DNA of 64,000 nt from Halomonas sp. Lineage in GTDB: Bacteria; Pseudomonadota; Gammaproteobacteria; Pseudomonadales; Halomonadaceae. The DNA lies in the NCBI RefSeq assembly GCF_020832045.1, contig NZ_JAFIFK010000031.1, forward strand, positions 51,023-115,022. The letters are read 5' to 3'. The notes under the pieces are model-generated. The model was not told where the DNA came from, made no database searches, and saw nothing but the letters and a program-made list of their open reading frames with translations. The number at the start of each line of letters is the position of its first letter. Position 1 is the first letter of the stretch. Both the position numbers and the translations under genes were made by a program. Shown here in pieces: positions 12,547 to 21,053 of this stretch.

Positions 12547-13113
12547 TCAGCGTACTTTATGACGGCGCTGCACCCAGGACCAGGCGTAGAGACTTCCCGG
12601 CACCCAGCCGAGCAAAGTCAGTGCCAGACAGGTCACCACTCGCCGAGCGCCACCCCGAGCAAGACCGACGGCCAAGGGTGGTAGCAGAATGGCAAGGGCC
12701 GCATAAGCGAAGCGCAGCGCGTGCGAATCGTTTCGCCCCGGCCGGGGAGACGAACTGGACGATGCCGAGGATGGCAGCATGGTGGAGCTCTGCGACTCGG
12801 TCACCCCGACGTCAGTGACAGACGCGGGATCGAACAGCTGAACTGAGGGGGGCGTCTCGGTCTCGCCTTGGGCTTGCTCCTCGTCACGGTGATGCGACTC
12901 GTGAGCGATCTTCTGCTCGATGGCCTCGGCACCATCGGCCAGTTCGTCGTGGTAGCGCTCCCAATCCTCCCAATCATGAGGCGTTCCGGCACGGGGCTGA
13001 TGCCCACCTGCTTGACGCGCACGCTCCCACGCCTTCTCTTCCAGGGTATTGGGGCGCTCCTCGTCGCGACTTCCATCGAGACCTTTTCTCGCCAGATATT
13101 CACGCGCGTCCAT
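12547..13113 (-). CDS. YqaE/Pmp3-domain membrane protein with long acidic N-terminus
   Basis: A 188-residue protein. The last 50 residues (LAILLPPLAVGLARGG...LLGWVPGSLYAW) match the two-helix YqaE/Pmp3 family of small membrane proteins linked to salt and membrane stress. Family members are usually only 50-60 residues; here some 130 hydrophilic residues precede the domain. That extension is rich in E, D, H and S, has a run of serines, and is probably disordered. GGAGGAGAGTG before the ATG supports the start. Function not established. Confidence 0.75.
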   Translation of the reverse strand: MDAREYLARKGLDGSRDEERPNTLEEKAWERARQAGGHQPRAGTPHDWEDWERYHDELADGAEAIEQKIAHESHHRDEEQAQGETETPPSVQLFDPASVTDVGVTESQSSTMLPSSASSSSSPRPGRNDSHALRFAYAALAILLPPLAVGLARGGARRVVTCLALTLLGWVPGSLYAWSWVQRRHKVR

Positions 13114-13337
13114 CACTCTCCTCCTTGGAAGCGGCAAGGGTACCGCCAGGCCATGAACGACAGCTTACTAGATGCAGGGCTTTTTCGGTTGGAACCAACT
13201 TCACTCGTCGGGTTTCGACGACCGACACTGGGTACCGATGCTGCAGCGTTGGCCAGGAGTTGAAGGCATTCCGTTCATGCTAGACGACTCGACTATGCTG
13301 ACAGTGTCCGTAAAGCGCTCGAACAAGGAGATGCGCC

Positions 13338-13745
13338 ATGCAGAACAGGGCCCCTACTATCGTTCGCGAGATCATGTCCCGGGACTGTTATCGGGTCACA
13401 GCTACCACCTCGATCACCACCCTCGCAAAAGGCCTCGCCCTGCATCGCCTTCCCGGCGTGCCGGTGGTAGATGCTAACGACCACCTGATTGGCTTCATTT
13501 CGGAACAGGACGTGCTGGGAAAGCTGCTGCAAAGCGCTTACCTCAATGAAGAGGCTCCCCTGGTCAAGGAATTGATGCGTAACGAGGTACTCTCAGTTTC
13601 ACCGACCAAGAGCATCACCGACCTGGCCCAGGAGATGCTGGGGCAGAAGCCCAAGGTCTTCCCCGTGACCGAACAGGGCCGCCTGTGCGGAATCGTGACT
13701 CGTCGCGACGTGCTGACCGCCATTCTGCGCATGCGGTACACCTGA
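13338..13745 (+). CDS. CBS-domain pair protein
   Basis: A stand-alone 135-residue protein made of two CBS motifs (about 8-60 and 75-130). Such modules bind adenine nucleotides and usually sense energy state. Typical strand-helix segments are visible: VREIMSRDCYRVTATTSI, GVPVVDANDHLIGFISEQD and the second FPVTEQGRLCGIVTRRDVL. AAGGAG lies eight bases before the ATG. Partner protein unknown; divergent from the YqaE-like gene across a 224-bp gap. Confidence 0.88.
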   Translation: MQNRAPTIVREIMSRDCYRVTATTSITTLAKGLALHRLPGVPVVDANDHLIGFISEQDVLGKLLQSAYLNEEAPLVKELMRNEVLSVSPTKSITDLAQEMLGQKPKVFPVTEQGRLCGIVTRRDVLTAILRMRYT

Positions 13746-13802
13746 GCGCAGGGGTGGCGCTGCTGACCAGGCAGCAGACCGTCTTGCCCGATGATAGACT
13801 CG

Positions 13803-13820
13803 GCCCCGCTTCGGCGGGGC
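13803..13820 (+). terminator. UUCG-loop hairpin downstream of the CBS gene
   Basis: GCCCCGC-TTCG-GCGGGGC, a perfect seven-base stem with a stable UUCG loop. It lies 58 bases after the CBS gene stop. It has no proper U-tract (TCGTTCG follows), so termination is uncertain. Confidence 0.45.
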
Positions 13821-13849
13821 TCGTTCGTGCCTTCAGTAAGCGCGAGCAC

Positions 13850-13879
13850 AAAAAAACGCCCATGACGATGTCATGGGCG
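13850..13879 (-). terminator. Orphan intrinsic terminator on the minus strand
   Basis: The minus strand reads CGCCCATGAC-ATC-GTCATGGGCG followed by seven T. The ten-base stem is perfect, a textbook intrinsic terminator. No recognisable minus-strand gene ends here; upstream on that strand is about 255 bp of AT-richer sequence up to the tRNA. It may end an unannotated small RNA or short transcript. Confidence 0.75.
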
Positions 13880-14096
13880 GCAAGATCGAAACTGCGAGCC
13901 AGTGCAACAGTGTTAGCGACTGCCATCGCGCTGTTGCCTGTATCAGATATGACAGCAGCAAGCAAAAAAGTTCGCCACTGTTCGATAATTTTTTTCTCCG
14001 CCGCCCAAGCACTTGCCGCCTCTGGATGCCTCGTCCAGCCGAGATCCTTGAAAAACAAACACTTACCTCACAAAGCCGGGTAAATCGCGGGAAAAC

Positions 14097-14125
14097 TTGC
14101 AACCCCCCAACCTTGGTTCTACTAT
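14097..14125 (+). promoter_or_regulatory. Promoter of tRNA-Gly
   Basis: TTGCAA (14097-14102) and TACTAT (14120-14125) are 17 bases apart, and the tRNA begins 12 bases after the -10. The region after the -10 is very GC-rich (CCCGCCCCGC), as in stringently controlled stable-RNA promoters. The remainder of 13746-14096 holds only the two hairpins listed. Confidence 0.6.
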
Positions 14126-14137
14126 CGAACCCGCCCC

Positions 14138-14211
14138 GCGGGTGTAGCTCAATGGCAGAGCAGAAGCTTCCCAAGCTTAAGACGAGGGTTCGATTCCCTT
14201 CACCCGCTCCA
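14138..14211 (+). tRNA. glyU: tRNA-Gly(CCC)
   Basis: A 74-nt cloverleaf with encoded CCA. The acceptor stem GCGGGTG pairs with CACCCGC. The D-loop contains AGCTCAATGGCAGAGC, the anticodon loop TTCCCAA has CCC at positions 34-36, and the T-arm is GAGGGTTCGATTCCCTTC. It closely resembles E. coli glyU and decodes GGG. Confidence 0.95.
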
Positions 14212-14281
14212 GCCAATGTCGCAAAACCTTCGCTACCGCGACCTTGATGATTGCGCACCTCTCTTTCTGCGTGGCTTTACC

Positions 14282-14656
14282 ATGGCTCTTTTCCTGCTCA
14301 TCTTTGCCGTTTGCCTGTTCGTCATCGGCGGCATGGTGCTGATTCTGCTGTTCTCGCGAACGCCTCGCTATCGCACCGAGCCGGAACAGCTGCTGGAGCT
14401 TTTCGACAAGGCCCTGGCCAATCAGGTCGGAGAGACCGAGTGGAACGTCGTGCTCAACTATCCCATTCGCCACGACGATTACCTCGATGGCGTGCGGCGT
14501 CGCGCTCAGCATGTGATGCAGGAGCACGGCCGTCCTTGGCAACTCGCTCAGGGCAAGCCCCTGCTCGACAAGGCGGGGCAGGAAGAACTCAAGGTGCTGC
14601 GTGACCATCTCGCTTCCCGTCAACGGCTCCGGGAACGTCAACGCAACGAGTCGTAG
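14282..14656 (+). CDS. Membrane-anchored hypothetical protein
   Basis: A 124-residue protein of unknown function. One strongly hydrophobic N-terminal segment (about 2-23) is followed by a charged cytoplasmic or periplasmic domain with several helical stretches (LLELFDKALANQVG, QAQHVM-like) and an arginine-rich end. An upstream in-frame start would run back to the tRNA; I use the ATG at the hydrophobic helix. It lies 70 bp after tRNA-Gly with no terminator between, so it may be read from the tRNA promoter. Confidence 0.65.
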   Translation: MALFLLIFAVCLFVIGGMVLILLFSRTPRYRTEPEQLLELFDKALANQVGETEWNVVLNYPIRHDDYLDGVRRRAQHVMQEHGRPWQLAQGKPLLDKAGQEELKVLRDHLASRQRLRERQRNES

Positions 14657-14713
14657 CATAGGCCGTGTATCGAGTATGGTATGCTCGACGTCAGCTACTC
14701 GCGGGAGGCCCTC

Positions 14714-15523
14714 ATGTCCAGCGTCATTCGCCAGATTCCGCTCGATACCTCCACTCAGCACCATGCCCATGACTTTCATCAGATCGTCATCGGCCTGCAG
14801 GGTCAGGCAGAATTCGAAATCGAGGGCCTGGGTGGCGCCATTTCCGCCCTTTCCGGCTGCATCGTGCCTGCCAACCATGTTCACTACTATGTCGGCCAGG
14901 GCAAGAACCGCCAGCTGATCCTCGATTTGCCAGCGAATGCTCCTTCGCTCACCGGCTATCATCACGAGTTGTCGCGCCTCTTTGATGCCCCACGCTTCTT
15001 TGCTCTCGATACCCCATTGAAGCACTATCTGGACTTCCTTCTGCTCGAGCAGGACAGCAGCAAAGGTGGATTGAGTGACGCACAATCCGATCGCCTGGCC
15101 GCTACCTTCCTCGGCTGTCTGCACGCCAGGCTGGGAGGAGACGGCTCACCCAAGTTGCGCCAGCTCGACCTGGGCAAGATCGATCGCTACATCGACCGTC
15201 ACCTGGCCGCCCCGATCTCGGTGGCCGACCTGGCCGCCCAGGCCTGTCTCAGCGAAGCGCATTTCAGCAGCCGCTTTCGTCAACAGACCGGCCTCTCCCC
15301 TTGGCAGTATGTTCGCAGGCGCCGCCTTGAAGCCGCCCGACGGCTGCTCGAAGAGAGCCGCATGCCACTATCGCAAATTGCGGTAAGCACGGGCTTTTCG
15401 CACCAGAGCGCCCTTTCACATGCATTCCGCAGCGCCTTTGGCTGTCCACCCAGCCAACTGCGTCGCGCCGTTCTGGAGCGTTCGGCCGCGGCCCCCCCAA
15501 ACCGGTTACGACATACGACTTAA
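14714..15523 (+). CDS. AraC-family regulator of the put genes (PruR-like)
   Basis: A 269-residue regulator. The N-terminal half is a small cupin-type sensing domain (HHAHDFHQIVIGLQG). The C-terminal third has the two helix-turn-helix motifs of AraC proteins (VADLAAQACLSEAHFSSRFRQQTG and LSQIAVSTGFSHQSALSHAFRSAFG). GGGAGG precedes the ATG. It lies directly upstream of putA and putP on the same strand. In Pseudomonas an AraC protein, PruR, activates putAP in response to proline; the same role is inferred here, particularly as this PutA lacks its own DNA-binding domain. Confidence 0.85.
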   Translation: MSSVIRQIPLDTSTQHHAHDFHQIVIGLQGQAEFEIEGLGGAISALSGCIVPANHVHYYVGQGKNRQLILDLPANAPSLTGYHHELSRLFDAPRFFALDTPLKHYLDFLLLEQDSSKGGLSDAQSDRLAATFLGCLHARLGGDGSPKLRQLDLGKIDRYIDRHLAAPISVADLAAQACLSEAHFSSRFRQQTGLSPWQYVRRRRLEAARRLLEESRMPLSQIAVSTGFSHQSALSHAFRSAFGCPPSQLRRAVLERSAAAPPNRLRHTT

Positions 15524-15527
15524 GTCG
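15516..15527. promoter_or_regulatory. Perfect 12-bp palindrome at the start of the putA upstream region
   Basis: CGACTTAAGTCG overlaps the stop codon of the AraC gene, 176 bp before putA. The gap that follows also carries near-repeats TGCCGCGGCAATCTG and TGCCACGGAATCTG. These are candidate regulator-binding elements for the proline genes, with no experimental anchor. Confidence 0.3.
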
Positions 15528-15702
15528 CAATTTCAATCCTGCCGCGGCAATCTGCCACGGAATCTGCAAATTCTTCCGGATTTTTGGCAAGCAGACCCCC
15601 TAAGCCCACCCTAAAGTCAATGGTGACAACCCCCTGTCCGGGCAAGTCGCCAGGCATCTGGTGCATTGCCGTTTCAGGACGGGCGACCTTCAGGGGACTT
15701 CT

Positions 15703-18700
15703 ATGCTCAACGCCGAAACCATGCTCAGCGCTGCCACGTGGCAGCGGGATCTCGATGCCCTGTTCTCAGGCATCAGCGAACACTATGTCGTGGACGAGGA
15801 AGCCTTCGTCCAGGAGTTGGTCAACGTACTCAGCGCCGACCCCGAGGACTTTAAGCGGATCGCCGGAAAGACCGCCGAGCTTGTGCGAGAAGTCCGCGAA
15901 ATGGATACCGCCGTCGACGCCATCGACGAGCTGCTTCAGCAATACAGCCTCGATACCCATGAAGGATTGATGCTGATGTGCCTGGCCGAGGCCATGCTGC
16001 GCATCCCCGACACCGCCACGGCCGATGCCCTTATCGAGGACAAACTGGGCCCAGCCGACTGGAAGGCACACATCGGTCAAAGCGACTCCTGGCTGGTCAA
16101 CGCCTCGACCTGGGGCCTGCTGATGACCGGCCGCGTGGTCACTCTCGACAAGCCACGTGACGACGGCAAGCCCACGGGCTTCATCAATCGTCTGGTCAAT
16201 CGCATGGGCGAGCCGGTGATTCGTCGTGCCATGTACGAAGCGATGAAGATCATGGGCAAGCAGTTCGTGCTCGGCCGCGATATCGATGAGGCCTTGAAGC
16301 GCTCCCGCCCGCTGTTTGACAAAGGCTATACCTACTCCTATGACATGCTGGGCGAGGCGGCACGCACCCGTGTCGATGCCAAGCGCTACTTCGATGATTA
16401 TGTTCGTGCCATCGAGCGGGTCGGACTGACCAGCACCAAGCTATCCGACCGCACCCCGGCGCCTTCCGTATCGATCAAACTTTCGGCGCTGCATCCGCGC
16501 TATGAGTTCGGCCGTCGCGAGCAAATACTGCATGAGTTGGTAGACAGCGTGAAAGCGCTGGTGACCAAGGCACGTCAGCGCGACGTGGCACTTACCATCG
16601 ATGCCGAAGAAGTAGACCGTTTGGAGCTGTCGCTGGAGGTGTTCCGCGCCGTCTACGAGAGCGATACCTGCAAGGGCTGGGGCCACTTCGGCCTTGTCGT
16701 GCAGGCTTATTCCAAGCGTGCCCTGCCGGTGCTGCACTACCTCAACCGCCTGGCCGAAAGCCAGGGCGATGAAATTCCCGTGCGCCTGGTCAAGGGTGCC
16801 TACTGGGACAGCGAGATCAAGGAGTCGCAGCAGCTTGGAGTGGAGGGCTATCCGGTCTATACGCGTAAGGCCTCTACTGATGTCGCCTACCTGGTCTGTG
16901 CACGCTTTCTGCTCTCCGATCAGACCCGGGGCCGTATCTTTCCGCAATTTGCCACCCATAACGCCCATACCATCAGCACTATCCTCGAGATGGCGGATGA
17001 AGCCACTCGCCCCTTCGAATTTCAGCGCCTGCACGGCATGGGTGAAGCGCTCTACGAGGCCGCACTGAAACGCGCCCCGATGGGAACGTACTGCCGCATC
17101 TATGCCCCGGTAGGTGCTCACAAGGATCTACTGCCTTACCTGGTGCGTCGCCTGCTCGAAAACGGTGCCAACTCATCGTTCGTGCACCAGCTGGTAGACC
17201 CCAAGGTGCCGGTGGAATCGCTGTGCGTGCACCCGGTGGAAAGCCTGAGTCAGTACCGCACCTTCTCCAACCCGAGGATACCTCTGCCCAGGGACATCTA
17301 CGGAGAAAAACGACGCAACTCAAGGGGGGTCAACCTCAACGTACGCAGCCATTACGAACCGTTGATGAAGGCCATGTCGGGCTTCATGCAGCGCAGCTAT
17401 GAAGTCGGCCCGCTGCTCGCCTTCGAGGCCACGCGGGACCCGGCCAACGTGCACGAGGTCTTCAGTCCCTATGACCGCCGCCAGCGAGTCGGCAGCGTGC
17501 AATGGACCAGCCGCGACCAGGCATCCCGTGCCGTGGACGCCGCCTGGGCCGCTTTCCCTCGCTGGGAAGCGACGCCGGTGGCCAAGCGGGCCGCCATCAT
17601 TCGCCGCCTGGGCGACTTGATGGAAGAGAACATGGCCGAACTGATGACGCTGTGCTCCCGTGAGGGCGGCAAGCTGCTCACCGACGGCGTCGATGAGATC
17701 AAGGAAGCGGTGGACTTCTGCCGCTACTACGCCATGCGCGCGGAGGAGCAGTTCGGCGAGGCGCTCGAACTGCCCGGCCCCACCGGCGAATCGAACCGTT
17801 TGATGCTGGGCGGCAAAGGAGTCTTTGCCGTCATCAGCCCATGGAATTTCCCGGTGGCGATCTTCTGCGGCCAGATGGTGGCGGCCGCCGTGGCCGGCAA
17901 CAGCGTGCTGGCCAAGCCGGCCGAGCAGACATCTATCGTCGCCCATCGCGTGGTGGAGCTCCTTTATGAAGCCGGCATGCCGCGGGACGTGGTGCAGCTG
18001 CTGCCGGGTGACGGCCCCACCGTGGGTAGCGTGCTGACCTCCGACCCGCGCATTACCGGAGTGGCCTTCACCGGCGGAACCGATACCGCCCAGATCATCA
18101 ATCGTGCCCTGGCCGCTCGCGAAAACGCCCCGCTGCCGGCGCTGGTTGCCGAAACCGGCGGCATGAATGCACTGATCGTCGATTCCACCGCTCTGCCGGA
18201 ACAAGTCGTCGCCGACGTGGTGCAGTCCGCTTATCAGAGCGCCGGCCAGCGTTGCAGCGCGCTGCGCGTGCTCTACCTCCAGGAGGATGTGGCCGACCGG
18301 GTCATTGAAATCCTGCGCGGCGCCATGGAAGAGCTCCACGTAGGCGACCCTCGTGACCTGGGCACCGACGTTGGCCCGGTGATCGACGAGGATGCGCGCA
18401 AAAACCTGATGGCGCATATCGAAAAGCTCAAGGCCGAGGGGCGACTGCTGGCCGAGACCCGCCTTGACCCGGCCCACACCGCGAACGGTACTTTCGTGCC
18501 ACCCATGGCCTTTAGTATCGACGCCATCGATGCACTCGAACGAGAGCAGTTCGGCCCGATTCTGCACGTGGTGCGCTATCGGGCCAGTGAAATCGAGCAG
18601 GTACTCGATTCGATCAATGCCAAGGGCTATGGCCTCACATTTGGCGTACACAGCCGCAATGAATCCTTTGCACAGCTGGTCGCACAGAGGATTCGGGTTG

Positions 18701-18897
18701 GCAATGTCTACATCAACCGGAATATCATCGGCGCCGTCGTAGGCGTACAGCCTTTCGGCGGCCAGGGCCTTTCCGGGACCGGACCCAAGGCAGGCGGACC
18801 GCACTACCTGCTGCGCTTCGCCACCGAGAAGACGGTAACCGTCAACACTGCCGCACTGGGCGGCAACGCATCACTGCTTGCGCTGGGAGACGAGTGA
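15703..18897 (+). CDS. putA: Bifunctional proline dehydrogenase / P5C dehydrogenase
   Basis: Oxidises proline to pyrroline-5-carboxylate (FAD, electrons to quinone) and then to glutamate (NAD). The 1064-residue protein has the PRODH barrel in the first half (RLVKGAYWDSEIK and FATHNAHT blocks). The aldehyde dehydrogenase half carries ISPWNFP near 711, catalytic-site Glu at 817 (AETGG) and nucleophile Cys at 851 (GQRCS). It lacks the N-terminal ribbon-helix-helix repressor domain of E. coli PutA and a long C-terminal domain, so it should be enzymatic only. Start at the ATG preceded by AGGGGA; an upstream GTG would add 14 unconserved residues. First gene of putA-putP. Confidence 0.96.
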   Translation: MLNAETMLSAATWQRDLDALFSGISEHYVVDEEAFVQELVNVLSADPEDFKRIAGKTAELVREVREMDTAVDAIDELLQQYSLDTHEGLMLMCLAEAMLRIPDTATADALIEDKLGPADWKAHIGQSDSWLVNASTWGLLMTGRVVTLDKPRDDGKPTGFINRLVNRMGEPVIRRAMYEAMKIMGKQFVLGRDIDEALKRSRPLFDKGYTYSYDMLGEAARTRVDAKRYFDDYVRAIERVGLTSTKLSDRTPAPSVSIKLSALHPRYEFGRREQILHELVDSVKALVTKARQRDVALTIDAEEVDRLELSLEVFRAVYESDTCKGWGHFGLVVQAYSKRALPVLHYLNRLAESQGDEIPVRLVKGAYWDSEIKESQQLGVEGYPVYTRKASTDVAYLVCARFLLSDQTRGRIFPQFATHNAHTISTILEMADEATRPFEFQRLHGMGEALYEAALKRAPMGTYCRIYAPVGAHKDLLPYLVRRLLENGANSSFVHQLVDPKVPVESLCVHPVESLSQYRTFSNPRIPLPRDIYGEKRRNSRGVNLNVRSHYEPLMKAMSGFMQRSYEVGPLLAFEATRDPANVHEVFSPYDRRQRVGSVQWTSRDQASRAVDAAWAAFPRWEATPVAKRAAIIRRLGDLMEENMAELMTLCSREGGKLLTDGVDEIKEAVDFCRYYAMRAEEQFGEALELPGPTGESNRLMLGGKGVFAVISPWNFPVAIFCGQMVAAAVAGNSVLAKPAEQTSIVAHRVVELLYEAGMPRDVVQLLPGDGPTVGSVLTSDPRITGVAFTGGTDTAQIINRALAARENAPLPALVAETGGMNALIVDSTALPEQVVADVVQSAYQSAGQRCSALRVLYLQEDVADRVIEILRGAMEELHVGDPRDLGTDVGPVIDEDARKNLMAHIEKLKAEGRLLAETRLDPAHTANGTFVPPMAFSIDAIDALEREQFGPILHVVRYRASEIEQVLDSINAKGYGLTFGVHSRNESFAQLVAQRIRVGNVYINRNIIGAVVGVQPFGGQGLSGTGPKAGGPHYLLRFATEKTVTVNTAALGGNASLLALGDE

Positions 18898-18939
18898 CAC
18901 GACTCGTCAGGACCACAACAACACTGAAGGAACCCCCCT

Positions 18940-20418
18940 ATGGTTCAGAACAACATGGCTATCGGCTTCACCTTCGTGGTGTATCTATTGCTGATGCTCG
19001 GCATCGGTATCGTCGCGTACAAGCGCACGACCAACCTGTCCGATTACATCCTGGGTGGGCGCTCGCTGGGCCCCTGGACTTCGGCGATCTCCGCCGGCGC
19101 GTCGGATATGTCCGGCTGGCTGCTGCTGGGTCTGCCGGGTGCGGCCTACGTCAGCGGCATCTCGGCAAGCTGGATCGCCGTAGGCCTGCTGATCGGCACC
19201 TGGCTGAACTGGCTGATCGTGGCGCGTCGCCTGCGACTCTACAGCTTCAAGGTAAGTGACGCCCTGACCCTACCGGAGTACTTCGCCAACCGCTTCAACG
19301 ACAAGTCACAGCTGCTACGGGTCATCTCGGCGATTTTCATATTGATGTTCTTCCTTTTCTATACCAGCTCCGGGCTGGTTGCCGGGGGCCGGCTATTCGA
19401 GACGGTGTTCGGCTATGACTACACCTTGGCCGTGACCATCGGTACCATCGCGGTGATCTCCTACACCTTCTTCGGCGGCTTCCTGGCGGTTTCCTGGACC
19501 GATCTGATCCAGGGGCTGATGATGGCCGCGGCCCTTGCCATCGTGCCGATCATCGCCTTCGGCGACCTGGGTGGCACAACCGGTGCAGCAGCGGCACTGG
19601 CGGCGGAGAGCGAGTATATGCTCGCCTGGTTCCGTGACGCCTCCACCGGCGAGGCGCTGACCTTCATCGGTATCGTAAGCTCGCTGGCCTGGGGCCTGGG
19701 CTACTTCGGCCAGCCGCACATTCTGGCGCGCTTCGCTGCCATCCGTAGTGACCGCGACATCCCTGCCGCCCGCCGTATCGCAGTGACCTGGACCGCCATC
19801 GCCCTGATCAGCTCGGTGGCCGTGGGCCTGCTCGGTGTAGGCTTCGTGCAGCGTGACCTGGCCGATGGCGAGACGGTGTTCATGGTAATGGTGAACCTGA
19901 TCTTCCACCCGGTGATTGCCGGCATTCTGCTCGCCGCCATTCTGGCTGCCATCATGTCGACCGCCGATTCCCAGCTGCTGGTCTCATCCTCTGCGCTGAC
20001 CGATGACTTCTACAAGGCGATCTTCCGCAAGGAAGCCAGCCAGACCGAGCTGGTGTGGGTCGGGCGTTTTGCGGTCATCGCCATTGCCATCGTTGCCTAC
20101 CTACTGGCGCTCAACCCCGATGCCACGGTGCTCGACCTAGTGGCCTACGCCTGGGCCGGCTTCGGTGCCGCCTTCGGTCCGGCGCTAATCATGTCGCTTT
20201 ACTGGCGCCGCATGAATAAGTGGGGGGCGCTGGCCGGCATCGTGACTGGTGGCGTTACCGTAGTCATCTGGGCCGAGCTGTCCGGCGGCCTCTTCGATCT
20301 GTACGAGATCGTGCCCGGCGTGATCCTCGCCTATATCGCCATCGTCGTGGCGAGCCTGGCGACAGAAGAGCCGGATCTGCGCGTCACGGCCGACTTCGAT
20401 ACCTTCGATGAAGCGTGA
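18940..20418 (+). CDS. putP: Sodium/proline symporter
   Basis: Inner-membrane sodium:solute symporter of 492 residues with about 13 hydrophobic helices. The N-terminal pattern YILGGRSLGPWTSAISAGASDMSGWLLLGLPG is characteristic of PutP, including the residues forming the sodium site. It imports proline for catabolism by PutA and, in a halophile, possibly as an osmolyte. It lies 42 bp after putA with AAGGAA before the ATG and is followed by a strong terminator. Confidence 0.95.
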   Translation: MVQNNMAIGFTFVVYLLLMLGIGIVAYKRTTNLSDYILGGRSLGPWTSAISAGASDMSGWLLLGLPGAAYVSGISASWIAVGLLIGTWLNWLIVARRLRLYSFKVSDALTLPEYFANRFNDKSQLLRVISAIFILMFFLFYTSSGLVAGGRLFETVFGYDYTLAVTIGTIAVISYTFFGGFLAVSWTDLIQGLMMAAALAIVPIIAFGDLGGTTGAAAALAAESEYMLAWFRDASTGEALTFIGIVSSLAWGLGYFGQPHILARFAAIRSDRDIPAARRIAVTWTAIALISSVAVGLLGVGFVQRDLADGETVFMVMVNLIFHPVIAGILLAAILAAIMSTADSQLLVSSSALTDDFYKAIFRKEASQTELVWVGRFAVIAIAIVAYLLALNPDATVLDLVAYAWAGFGAAFGPALIMSLYWRRMNKWGALAGIVTGGVTVVIWAELSGGLFDLYEIVPGVILAYIAIVVASLATEEPDLRVTADFDTFDEA

Positions 20419-20443
20419 TCGCAGGCCATCACCGGCTATAAGT

Positions 20444-20470
20444 AAAAGCCGCCCTCATGGGCGGCTTTTC
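20444..20470. terminator. Bidirectional terminator after putP
   Basis: AAAAGCCGCCC-TCAT-GGGCGGCTTTT, an 11-base perfect stem with T-tracts on both strands. It separates putP from the convergent small membrane protein gene. Confidence 0.9.
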
Positions 20471-20492
20471 TTTTCCTTACCTTGTCGCTCCG

Positions 20493-20792
20493 TCATGGCA
20501 GCCACAGCGCACGCGCCACCACTAATAACGTGAAGACGGCCAATGCGGCCAGGCTGAACGGTGGGCTGGTGGCACGCCGCTGCCAGTGCCGCTGGAACTC
20601 GAGTCCCAGCGGCTGCATAAAGGCCGCACCCAGCGCCCACATGCCCAGCGCAATGGCAGGCAGTCGCAGAGGCATGGCCAAACCACCGATGAGATCAGGG
20701 CGCAGCAAGAGCCATAGCGCCAAGCCAGCAGCCACCAGCATCGCCCCAAGCGTAAGCCACATCGGCGGGTTCTGAGCCTCAACTCTCAACAT
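20493..20792 (-). CDS. Small membrane protein of unknown function
   Basis: A 99-residue protein with three hydrophobic segments (about 12-28, 34-53 and 76-95). I do not recognise a family. The ATG at 20792 follows AAGAGGAGGAAGAG, an excellent ribosome site, and gives a compact membrane protein. Monocistronic: the shared terminator at 20444-20470 follows its stop. Confidence 0.65.
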   Translation of the reverse strand: MLRVEAQNPPMWLTLGAMLVAAGLALWLLLRPDLIGGLAMPLRLPAIALGMWALGAAFMQPLGLEFQRHWQRRATSPPFSLAALAVFTLLVVARALWLP

Positions 20793-21053
20793 GCTCTTCC
20801 TCCTCTTTCTAAAAGGCTTAGCTGCAGCCGGCTCGTTGCGCCACGATGCGGTGCAGCAATAGCTATACAAAACTTCCCTTTTTTTGTCATATTCGTGTCT
20901 TTGATATTAGCCGAACGGCGATTGCACCCATCAATCATCACTATCCAGTCGATAACAAAATTAAACAAGACATTTAGAAACAGTGTTCGTATAGTTAGAG
21001 AGTGTCAAGGCGCCGGGCTTTCCGGCCTTAGCCGAAACCAGGAGGTCATTGTA

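Noticed and set aside
13833..14258. Minus-strand frame covering tRNA-Gly with a GNRTLVLSLG segment
   Set aside because: Reads through the tRNA and an intrinsic terminator; such tRNA-antisense frames are recurrent artefacts.
14177..15124. 315-codon minus-strand frame reaching into tRNA-Gly
   Set aside because: Antisense to the membrane-anchored hypothetical protein and AraC genes and overlaps the tRNA; composition is shadow-like.
17320..18804. 494-codon minus-strand frame inside putA
   Set aside because: Mirror of the putA reading frame; no ribosome site or domain.
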